Origin: Bacillota bacterium
GTDB lineage: Bacteria > Bacillota_I > Bacilli_A > Erysipelotrichales > Erysipelotrichaceae
DNA: 64,000 bases
Assembly (NCBI GenBank): GCA_023388535.1
Contig: JAEWFZ010000014.1
Span: 62,001-126,000 of the forward strand
Direction: 5' to 3'
Shown: positions 15,374-22,372 of the stretch, piece after piece
Numbering within the stretch: the first letter of the stretch is position 1
Layout: every line of letters starts with the position of its first letter
The notes under the pieces: model-generated
The model's input: only the letters and a program-made list of their open reading frames with translations
What the model was told of the DNA's origin: nothing
Databases searched by the model: none
Translations under genes and position numbers: made by a program

Positions 15374-18310
15374 TTATGCTCCTTCTTCATCGCTGTAAGT
15401 TAAGGCTTGAGAGAGCTTAACTTTAAGTAGACTGGATACCCCTTTTTGAGCCATTGTAACCCCGTAGAGAATATCGGCTTGAGCCATGGTTCCGGGACGA
15501 TGGGTAACCACAATAAACTGTGTCTCATCGCGGAAATTAGCCAGGTATTTGGCGAAACGTTCGACATTAGCCTGATCGAGGGCGGCTTCCACTTCATCAA
15601 AAATAGCCAGTGGCATCTTGCGTGCTTTCATCATTGAGAAGAGTACAGATATCGCAATTAAACTCTTTTCTCCACCAGAGAATAAGCGAATGTTTTGAAC
15701 GCTTTTACCTGGAGGTTGGACATCAATATCGATTCCCGTATTTAAAATATCCGAGGGGTCTTCTAAGACTAGACGACCGCTTCCTCCATTAAATAATTCT
15801 TTGAAAACCGCATCAAACTCTTTATTGATTCGATCAAACATTTCTTTGAATTGTGAACTCATGATATCGTCCATCTCATCGATAAAGTCTAGAAGTTTGG
15901 TTCGACTTTCAGTTAAATCCTGTAGTTGTTTTTGTAAGAATTGATAGCGTTGGTTGACTTCTTCATATTGCTGTGGCGCTTCCATATTGATGCTGCCTAA
16001 TTTGGCGATTTCTTGACGTAGAGTTAAGACTTCCAAATTGGCGTTTTCATCGATTTCTACGGTACTGTTTTGTTTGGCGTACTCGTAAGTCATTTGATAG
16101 ACACTGGATAGACGTTCCAAGGCGGTTTCAATTCGTGATTCGACTCGGGTTTTTTCTAGCTCCAACTGATGGCGTTGATCGCGATAGCTTGAAGATTCCT
16201 TGCGAATTTCCGTCATCTGTTGATGGAGTCTTTGTTGTTGATGGACCAGCGACGTTCGATTTTCACGATTGATGGCTAGCCGGTTTACCAGAGCGTCTTT
16301 TTGCGCGTAGGCGTTGTTTAGGTCGCGCACTAATGACTGGCTGTACTGGCTATCCTGAACGTCTTCATGATCGAATTCGGGATCTAAGAGTTCCAGTTCG
16401 GTTTTGAGTTTATCCATTTTCGAATGTTTGACGTCAACGATTGGTTCTAGTTGGGCAATAGATAAACGTAATTGTAGAATTTCTTGGTCGTCACGGGATT
16501 TTTCTAAAAGCAGGTTTTGGCCTTCTTTTTCGGCGGTTTTCATTTCTAGTTCGATCGTTTCAATTTGTTGATTGAGTCGATTGATTTCTTTTCTAGCGTT
16601 GAGTAAGGAAGTGTTTTCTTTGGTTCTTCCGCCACTCATATTTCCACCACGATGGAATAAATCCCCTTCTAAGGTAACAATACGCGCTTGTTGATTGAGT
16701 AATTTGGCCAGTTCATGAGCCGCATCGATGCTATCACAGACTAATGTTTGTCCCAAGAGATTAATCGCCAATTTATCGTATTCGGGTTCGCGCATGACAA
16801 ATTCATCCGCCGTTCCCAAATAACCGGGATGCTGGCTGGCGATGGTCATGATATTTTGATGGAGATCATAGACTTTTAGCGTATTTAAAGGAATTAAGGT
16901 CGCTCTTCCGGAAGCGTTGCGTTTTAAAAAGTTAATCGCTTGCTTACCAACCTCTTGATTATCGACAACGATATAATTTTGAACGCCCCCTAAACTACTA
17001 GCGATGGCGACTTCATAACCATCGACAGGTTCAAGAATCTTGGAAACGACATCGTGGATACCTCGTAAATGATGACGGTTGTCCAATAAGGTTGAGATTC
17101 CTTGATTTTGGACGAAAGGTCGATCGATCAGTTGTTGTTGATTTTGTCGGCGAACATCCAATTGATAGCGGGTAGCTCGACGTTGTTCTTGTTGTTGGTT
17201 TCGTTCAACGATGGTTCGCGAACGGTCCAGTGCTTTTTGATTGAGTAGATCAAGTTCAGCCTTCGATTGAAAGAGCCGTTGTTTTCGATCTTCGTATTCT
17301 TCTTTGGCTTGTTGATATAAGCCGGTTAGTTCACGTTGTTTGGAGAGGCTATCGCCTACTTCAATGGTGTACTTACTTTTTTGATCAAGCTCTACTTTTT
17401 GAGCTTCTAGGTGGCTGATGCGGTTGAGTAATTGCATCAGTTCTTCTTGATCGCTTTGAATAATTTGATCGAGTTCTTCGATTTGCTGACGAATCGCTGA
17501 ACTTTCGTTATCGTACTGATTGATACTGGCATTGGCCGAGGTAATTTGTACTTCATATTCTAAGAGGGTGGTTTCTAGAGTTTTTTTAGTTTCTAGATTT
17601 TTTTCGATTTCATGAACTAAAACGCTGACTTCGATTTCTTGTAAGCGTTGTTTCTTTTCCTGATAAATTAAGGCTTTCTTAGCCTGTGTTTTTAAGGGTT
17701 TGACTTGTCGTTCCAGTTCTTCCACGATATCGAGCATGCGTTCGACATTTTCTTGGGTTCTGGATAATTTATTTAAGGCTTCTTGTTTGCGTTTTCTAAA
17801 TTTTGCGACACCGGCTTGTTCCTCAAAAAGGGCGCGCCGATCAAGCGGACGGGCATCCGCAAAATTACTGATAGTGCCTTGAGAGATGATGCTTAAAGAA
17901 TCGCGACCTAAACCACTATCGATGGTTAAGTCTTGAACATCGCGCAAGCGCACGGCTTGTTTATTGATGAAGTATTCCCCTTCACCGCTATCGCGATGGA
18001 TGCGTCGGGTTACTTCTACTTCATCGCTGCTATGGTTTAAAAAGCCTTGGCTGTTGTCAAAGACTAAGGTGACCCAGGCTAAGTTTACTTTGCGGCGATC
18101 CACACTACCATTAAAAATAACATCACTCATCGAACTGCCCCGTAAGGATTTGGCGGATTGTTCTCCAAGCACCCATTTTATGGCATCGGTAATATTGGAT
18201 TTACCACAGCCATTGGGTCCGACGATACCGGTGATGTCGTGTTCAAAATTGATTTCGATGTGATCCGCAAAGCTTTTGAAACCTTGCATCTCGATGCGTT
18301 TTAAAAACAT
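15374..18310 (-). CDS. smc: Chromosome segregation/condensation ATPase SMC (short arms)
   Basis: SMC loops and compacts chromosomal DNA with ScpA and ScpB (not in this window). Seen at 978 residues: N-terminal head with Walker A GPNGCGKSN at 31-39; coiled-coil arm about 170-395; hinge about 400-565 with conserved glycines (HLRGIHD, SSLGGVQNY); return arm about 565-790; C-terminal head with signature FSGGEKSL at 877-884 and Walker B LAIFDEVEAALD at 901-912. Family members are usually near 1190 residues; the loss is in both arms equally (about 220 residues each), so the fold is symmetrical and not a deletion artefact. The signature reads FSGGE instead of LSGGE. Confidence 0.95.
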   Translation of the reverse strand: MFLKRIEMQGFKSFADHIEINFEHDITGIVGPNGCGKSNITDAIKWVLGEQSAKSLRGSSMSDVIFNGSVDRRKVNLAWVTLVFDNSQGFLNHSSDEVEVTRRIHRDSGEGEYFINKQAVRLRDVQDLTIDSGLGRDSLSIISQGTISNFADARPLDRRALFEEQAGVAKFRKRKQEALNKLSRTQENVERMLDIVEELERQVKPLKTQAKKALIYQEKKQRLQEIEVSVLVHEIEKNLETKKTLETTLLEYEVQITSANASINQYDNESSAIRQQIEELDQIIQSDQEELMQLLNRISHLEAQKVELDQKSKYTIEVGDSLSKQRELTGLYQQAKEEYEDRKQRLFQSKAELDLLNQKALDRSRTIVERNQQQEQRRATRYQLDVRRQNQQQLIDRPFVQNQGISTLLDNRHHLRGIHDVVSKILEPVDGYEVAIASSLGGVQNYIVVDNQEVGKQAINFLKRNASGRATLIPLNTLKVYDLHQNIMTIASQHPGYLGTADEFVMREPEYDKLAINLLGQTLVCDSIDAAHELAKLLNQQARIVTLEGDLFHRGGNMSGGRTKENTSLLNARKEINRLNQQIETIELEMKTAEKEGQNLLLEKSRDDQEILQLRLSIAQLEPIVDVKHSKMDKLKTELELLDPEFDHEDVQDSQYSQSLVRDLNNAYAQKDALVNRLAINRENRTSLVHQQQRLHQQMTEIRKESSSYRDQRHQLELEKTRVESRIETALERLSSVYQMTYEYAKQNSTVEIDENANLEVLTLRQEIAKLGSINMEAPQQYEEVNQRYQFLQKQLQDLTESRTKLLDFIDEMDDIMSSQFKEMFDRINKEFDAVFKELFNGGSGRLVLEDPSDILNTGIDIDVQPPGKSVQNIRLFSGGEKSLIAISVLFSMMKARKMPLAIFDEVEAALDQANVERFAKYLANFRDETQFIVVTHRPGTMAQADILYGVTMAQKGVSSLLKVKLSQALTYSDEEGA

Positions 18311-18352
18311 AAACTTCCTCTTCTATATTAATAATGCTTAACTGACATGATT

Positions 18353-18361
18353 ATTCTATCA
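18353..18361 (-). promoter_or_regulatory. smc operon promoter candidate (extended -10)
   Basis: TGA-TAGAAT on the minus strand lies about 43 bases before the smc start, between it and the repressor gene stop at 18372. No good -35 box is visible. Confidence 0.4.
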
Positions 18362-18371
18362 TATTAAGCCC

Positions 18372-18956
18372 TTAAAATTGGATATGATTTGCGACAACTT
18401 TGCCTAGCACTTTTATATTTAAGCTTTCGACTTGCTGAGGGCTGTATTCCTTGCTTTTGTATTCTGAATTCGCTGGTACCAGACGCAGCTTTTGCCCCTT
18501 TTGATAGACGTATTTTACGGTCGCTTCTTCTTCGATGATAACCACCCCAATTTCACCATTTTGAAGATGGTTTTGACGATGCACTAAAATGATATCGCCA
18601 TCGCAGATGCGCGCCTCTTTCATGGAATCGCCAACTACTCGTAGATAGAAATAATCTTCAGGATTATCGGGAACAATTTCCAGCGACTCAAAATTTTCAC
18701 TCGCATAAATCGGTTCTCCCCCGCGTACCGTTCCCAAAACCGGAATGCTGTTGATGCCTCTTTGAGCCATCAGCGCTTCAATACCGACTTGATAGAGATC
18801 GGCTAATTCTTCTAAGCGTTTTAGCGGTGGTAAGGAACTACCATCTTCCCATTTTTGAATGGTGGTGAATGATTTATAGCCTAAAACATCCGCCACTTCT
18901 TGTTGGCTGAGGTTGCGATTTTTTCGTAATTCTTTTAAATGTTTATGAAGTGTCAT
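18372..18956 (-). CDS. LexA/HdiR-like self-cleaving transcriptional repressor
   Basis: The 194-residue protein joins an N-terminal XRE-type HTH (about 3-62; LSQQEVADVLGY, TTIQKWEDGSSLP) to a C-terminal S24 peptidase (LexA/CI type). The catalytic pair is Ser111 (VVGDSMKE) and Lys148 (ATVKYVY). The expected self-cleavage site lies in GTVRGGEPI at 75-83, with Gly-Gly where Ala-Gly is usual. By family knowledge it should be cut in a RecA-dependent way on DNA damage. Its own promoter carries a dyad operator, so it is probably autorepressed. It is divergent from a Y-family polymerase gene with a matching operator, pointing to an SOS-like role. Confidence 0.88.
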   Translation of the reverse strand: MTLHKHLKELRKNRNLSQQEVADVLGYKSFTTIQKWEDGSSLPPLKRLEELADLYQVGIEALMAQRGINSIPVLGTVRGGEPIYASENFESLEIVPDNPEDYFYLRVVGDSMKEARICDGDIILVHRQNHLQNGEIGVVIIEEEATVKYVYQKGQKLRLVPANSEYKSKEYSPQQVESLNIKVLGKVVANHIQF

Positions 18957-18980
18957 GTTTTTTGTTCATCCTTTGAGTTT

Positions 18981-19008
18981 ATTATAGCAGGACTTGAATA
19001 TTTTTCAA
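18981..19008 (-). promoter_or_regulatory. Repressor gene promoter with overlapping operator 1
   Basis: Minus strand: -35 TTGAAA (19003-19008), 16-base spacer, -10 TATAAT (18981-18986). The dyad CTTGAA-TATTT-TTCAAT (18993-19009, one mismatch between arms) covers the -35 and part of the spacer, so the repressor can block its own transcription. Confidence 0.75.
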
Positions 19009-19015
19009 TTAATCA

Positions 19016-19044
19016 TTGAAACTTGAATATTTTTCAAGTAGACT
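19016..19044 (+). promoter_or_regulatory. Polymerase gene promoter with operator 2 in the spacer
   Basis: Plus strand: -35 TTGAAA (19016-19021), exactly 17 bases of spacer, -10 TAGACT (19039-19044). The 17-base spacer is itself the perfect dyad CTTGAA-TATTT-TTCAAG (19022-19038). Its centre is 29 bp from that of operator 1, close to three helical turns. A further TTCAAT-N5-ATTGAA (19004-19020) links the two sites. Confidence 0.75.
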
Positions 19045-19063
19045 ATGGAGGAAGGAGTTGGAT

Positions 19064-20317
19064 ATGACAAAAGTAATTTTACACTGTGATTTAAACTGTT
19101 TTTATGCCTCGGTGGAAATGCTATTTGATCCGAGTTTAAGGAAAGTACCCTTTGCGGTAGGAGGTGATATCGAAGATCGACACGGAATTATCTTAACTAA
19201 AAATCCCTTAGCCAAAGAAGCGGGTGTAGCGACGGGAGAACCTTTGTGGCAGGCTTATCAGAAATGTCCGAATTTAATAATTAAACCACCCCGCTATAAT
19301 TTGTATTTAAAGTATTCACAATTGGTCCGAAAAATCTATTTAGATTATACCGATCAGGTGGAATCTTTTGGCATTGACGAGTGCTGGTTGGATATTAGCC
19401 GTTCCCGTAAATTGCATAAGAGCAGCTATCATATTGCTCAAGAAATCTTACGGCGCGTTTACAATGAATTGGGATTAACCCTTTCGATTGGAATGAGTGA
19501 TAATAAAATTTATTCTAAACTAGGCTCTGATTTAGCTGGCATTCAAAGTTTAGCGATGGTTGATCGCCAGAATTTAGAATTTAGCATCTATCCTTTAGAG
19601 GTTTCTAAATTGATTATGATTGGCTCTAAAACTAAGCATAAATTGGCTAAGTTGGGGATTTATACGATTGGCGACTTAGCTCAAACCAAACCCGACTATC
19701 TGAAAACGCGCTTTGGTAAATGGGGCACTCTAATGTGGCAGATTGCTAATGGTATTGATGCCGATCCGGTCAGTGAATCCAATGCTATCCAGCGGATTAA
19801 ATCGGTCGGTAATTCCATCACAGCGGTTCGCGATTTAGTAAATGAACAGGATGTTAAAATTTGTCTCTATCGCTTGGCGGAAAGCGTCGCTTATCGCTTA
19901 CAGGAACAAAAGATGGTCGCCTATGGCGTTGCGGTAACCTTGCGCGATCATGAGTTGAGAAGTAGCGGAAAGCAGGCCAAACAACCAATCGCTTTACAAT
20001 CTTCAAGGGATATCGCCAGGGCCGCTTTAGAACTGATCAATCAATTTTATGACTACCAAGAGCCCTTGCGCGGCTTAGGCATTAAAGCCTTTGATTTAGT
20101 GTTGCAGCCTGAGGCCTTACAGCCTGATTTATGGGGCGAAAGCAACCAGATAGAAGAATATAACCTAGATCAAGCTATGATGGATATTCGCCGTCGTTTC
20201 GGCCCCTACAGCATCTCTCGTGGTCTGATGGCTTTAGATACCCGCCTCTCTGGTTTTTATCCCAAGAGCGAGCATGTTATTTCGCCGATCGCCTATTTGA
20301 AAGGAGCGATTGAATGA
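19064..20317 (+). CDS. Y-family (translesion) DNA polymerase, DinB/UmuC type
   Basis: It should copy across damaged bases with low fidelity. The 417-residue protein starts MTKVILHCDLNCFYASVEM (catalytic Asp9, steric-gate candidate Tyr14) and has the second active-site motif SFGIDECWLDIS near residue 105. HhH and little-finger regions follow (IGSKTKHKLAKLGIYTIGDLA; SVGNSITAVRDL). I chose the ATG at 19064, six bases after GAAGGAG; a longer frame begins at 19016 inside the promoter and can be excluded. The transcript leader would be only about 13 bases. Subfamily (Pol IV, or UmuC/UvrX) is not settled. It is divergent from the LexA-like repressor. Confidence 0.92.
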   Translation: MTKVILHCDLNCFYASVEMLFDPSLRKVPFAVGGDIEDRHGIILTKNPLAKEAGVATGEPLWQAYQKCPNLIIKPPRYNLYLKYSQLVRKIYLDYTDQVESFGIDECWLDISRSRKLHKSSYHIAQEILRRVYNELGLTLSIGMSDNKIYSKLGSDLAGIQSLAMVDRQNLEFSIYPLEVSKLIMIGSKTKHKLAKLGIYTIGDLAQTKPDYLKTRFGKWGTLMWQIANGIDADPVSESNAIQRIKSVGNSITAVRDLVNEQDVKICLYRLAESVAYRLQEQKMVAYGVAVTLRDHELRSSGKQAKQPIALQSSRDIARAALELINQFYDYQEPLRGLGIKAFDLVLQPEALQPDLWGESNQIEEYNLDQAMMDIRRRFGPYSISRGLMALDTRLSGFYPKSEHVISPIAYLKGAIE

Positions 20318-20556
20318 GCGTTCAAAGTTTTAATATCGATGTGGTCGTCAAATACTATAAAGACGGAAAAATGTTGCCCCTTTATATTGTTTGGGACAAC
20401 GATATAAAATATAAAATCGATAAAATTACCCAGATTCAAACTGGGGCCAGCATGAAATACGGATTACAGGGCCTGCGTTATACCTGCGTGATTCAATCGC
20501 AGTTGCGGCATTTGTATTTCGACGGGGAACGCTGGTCGATTAGTCCAATAAACTAA
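20314..20556 (+). CDS. Small protein coupled to the Y-family polymerase
   Basis: An 80-residue protein beginning MSVQSFNIDVVVKYYKDGKM with VWDNDIKYKIDKITQIQTGAS and a C-terminal LRHLYFDGERWSI. It overlaps the polymerase stop by ATGA, so it is translated with it and shares the damage-type promoter. Similar small genes follow Y-family polymerase genes in other Firmicutes, as far as I recall, but I know no assigned function. The composition suggests a small beta-rich domain with no membrane segment. It is not an obvious YolD protein, the usual small partner in bacilli. Confidence 0.7.
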   Translation: MSVQSFNIDVVVKYYKDGKMLPLYIVWDNDIKYKIDKITQIQTGASMKYGLQGLRYTCVIQSQLRHLYFDGERWSISPIN

Positions 20557-20586
20557 AAAGAAGCGCGATTAACGACGCGCTTCTTT
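20555..20586. terminator. Bidirectional terminator between convergent units
   Basis: AAAGAAGCGCG-N8-CGCGCTTCTTT forms a GC-rich stem with A and T flanks on both sides. It serves the polymerase unit on the plus strand and overlaps the last codons of the minus-strand surface protein gene. Confidence 0.8.
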
Positions 20587-22356
20587 CATTCGTTTAATAA
20601 TTAATAGTAGTAAGACAATCAAGAGAATACCGACAACCACCAAGCCACCATAGATGACAAGTTGTTGGATATCGCTTTGCGAGGCTGGACTTGTCTCAAC
20701 TTCGCTTTCAGTCTCCGTTTCGGTCTCTACCGGCGTTTCTTCGGCGGGCGTTTCAATCGGTTGTTGACTGAGTAGTACCAGAGTTTGATCGTCCGTGTTG
20801 TATAGATACTCGCTGATTTCTCCTTCTTGATTTTGAAGATAGAAAATATTGTATTTTTCTCGCGTTGGATCTTCGTATTTAAATCCATAAATCGTATAAG
20901 ATCCGAGCTTGAATTCAGAATATACTAATTGGTCTAAATCTCTGCCTTCTTCTGGAATATCAATCGCAAAATAGGTTTCTCCGTTAATCACTACTGGATT
21001 ATAACGAGAATAGATTTCGCCTTGATCGTTGATTAAGACTTTTCCGAGGCCTTCAAGTTCTAGGACATTTATGCCTTTATTATTACTCAAGACTGGTAGT
21101 TCTTGTTCGCCAACTTTGAGCATCGTTTCACTAAATCCAGCGATCTCGGAACTGCTCTTGATAACCTTGTATTCTTGGTTGTTGTAAGTAATTTTAGCAT
21201 CTACCACTTCCGTTTCCGGTTGGACGATGGTTAATTTATAGCTAGTACTCTTGCCCTCTAAACTGACGGTTACCGTCATTTCATGGCTTGGTTTTGTTAA
21301 AGTAACCAAACCTGTACCGGTTACCTTGGCATCACTGCTTTGGGCCTCTGCCCGAACGTTAACGCTGTCCGCCGCTTCCTTGAGTTGGAAGGTATAGGTG
21401 GTCACGTTGGTTTTAAAGGCGGGACTTATACTGGCACCATCGACATAGAGTGATTTTAAGTTGGTGGTAGTCGTTTTAGTACCTCGAGCTATGATCGCAT
21501 CGATGGGTTCTTTGGTAACTTCTTCCGATTCTTTGACCCAATCTTCCGGAATACTCTTGTCGCCTTCAACGTATTTAACGTTATAGGTAATTCGTTTTGT
21601 ACCATTTACCCCTTTTCGGATTACTTTTCTTTGTCCGACATTGAGTGTGTTATCGTCACGATATTCGGTTTCAAACTCGATAACTTCGGTTCTGGTTTCG
21701 GTACGGGTTTTGTAGACCGGTTCTTCAGGTTTAGTCTCAACTGGAGGAGTCGGTTCTACTGGTGGTTTTTTCACTAATTTCTGTATCGCTGAATTTAGAG
21801 CATTTACCTGTTGATCCACTTGGGCTTGAGTTGCTGAGGCGTTGTTAGATACGGCCTCGGCATTTTTTATAGCTGTTTTTAAAGCGTTGAATGTAGCGGT
21901 TGTATAGTCATCTGCCTTGTATGCTTTTGCTTTTTCCAAAGTAGATAATAAAACTTTTTTATCTACCGTTTGTGGTGCTGTTACGACAATCGGGCTTGAG
22001 TTAACATCTGGAACATTGACTAAATTTCTTTCAGAATCCGATACATCAAGTACCATAGTGACTTTGTAAGTGCCTGGTTTAGTCGGCTTGAATTTAGCAG
22101 TTGTAGATATCGAAGTAACGTAATCCTCAGCAATTGGATTTCCAATTGCTCCGTTACCAATTCGAGTGTTTACACTTCCAGCATCATCGGTCAGATATAA
22201 TTGATAAAATCCCGCAGCCGGCGTTTTCCATGACGTCTTCAGAGAAACGGTAATTTCTTTACCAACCGTATTAGCTAAAACGGCATTACTTTTTAAGTAA
22301 ACAGAAGCGAATAATATAGAAAGTATTAATAAAACTTTTGTGAATATTTTTTTCAT
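20569..22356 (-). CDS. Membrane-anchored surface protein with FIVAR, G5 and cadherin-like domains
   Basis: The 595-residue protein has a signal peptide, an Ig-like N-terminal domain (about 30-130) and one FIVAR-type helical repeat (about 133-200; AYKADDYTTATFNALKTAI). A Pro/Glu-rich linker, a G5-like domain (about 215-300; RTETRTEVIEFETEYR) and a cadherin-like beta-sandwich (about 305-390) follow, then an unknown domain (about 393-540). The C-terminus is an acidic Thr/Glu stretch, a transmembrane helix and a basic tail (RMKEARR). No LPXTG motif is seen, so it stays anchored through the helix. G5 domains often bind cell-wall or host glycans; ligand unknown. It is the last gene of the cluster, 16 bases after the glucosaminidase gene. 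Confidence 0.8.
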   Translation of the reverse strand: MKKIFTKVLLILSILFASVYLKSNAVLANTVGKEITVSLKTSWKTPAAGFYQLYLTDDAGSVNTRIGNGAIGNPIAEDYVTSISTTAKFKPTKPGTYKVTMVLDVSDSERNLVNVPDVNSSPIVVTAPQTVDKKVLLSTLEKAKAYKADDYTTATFNALKTAIKNAEAVSNNASATQAQVDQQVNALNSAIQKLVKKPPVEPTPPVETKPEEPVYKTRTETRTEVIEFETEYRDDNTLNVGQRKVIRKGVNGTKRITYNVKYVEGDKSIPEDWVKESEEVTKEPIDAIIARGTKTTTTNLKSLYVDGASISPAFKTNVTTYTFQLKEAADSVNVRAEAQSSDAKVTGTGLVTLTKPSHEMTVTVSLEGKSTSYKLTIVQPETEVVDAKITYNNQEYKVIKSSSEIAGFSETMLKVGEQELPVLSNNKGINVLELEGLGKVLINDQGEIYSRYNPVVINGETYFAIDIPEEGRDLDQLVYSEFKLGSYTIYGFKYEDPTREKYNIFYLQNQEGEISEYLYNTDDQTLVLLSQQPIETPAEETPVETETETESEVETSPASQSDIQQLVIYGGLVVVGILLIVLLLLIIKRMKEARR

Positions 22357-22372
22357 AATTCCCCCGATTTAT

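Noticed and set aside
18372..20556. XRE/S24 repressor as a sign of a prophage
   Set aside because: No integrase, terminase, capsid or lysis genes adjoin it; neighbours are smc and a repair polymerase, so a chromosomal SOS-like locus fits better. The xerC at 34.8 kb is in its housekeeping position.
20569..22356. LPXTG sorting signal in the surface protein
   Set aside because: The C-terminus has a membrane helix and basic tail but no LPXTG-like motif before it, so sortase anchoring is not supported.
20569..22356. Cohesin partner for the neighbouring dockerin
   Set aside because: None of the visible domains shows a recognisable cohesin pattern; the partner is probably elsewhere.
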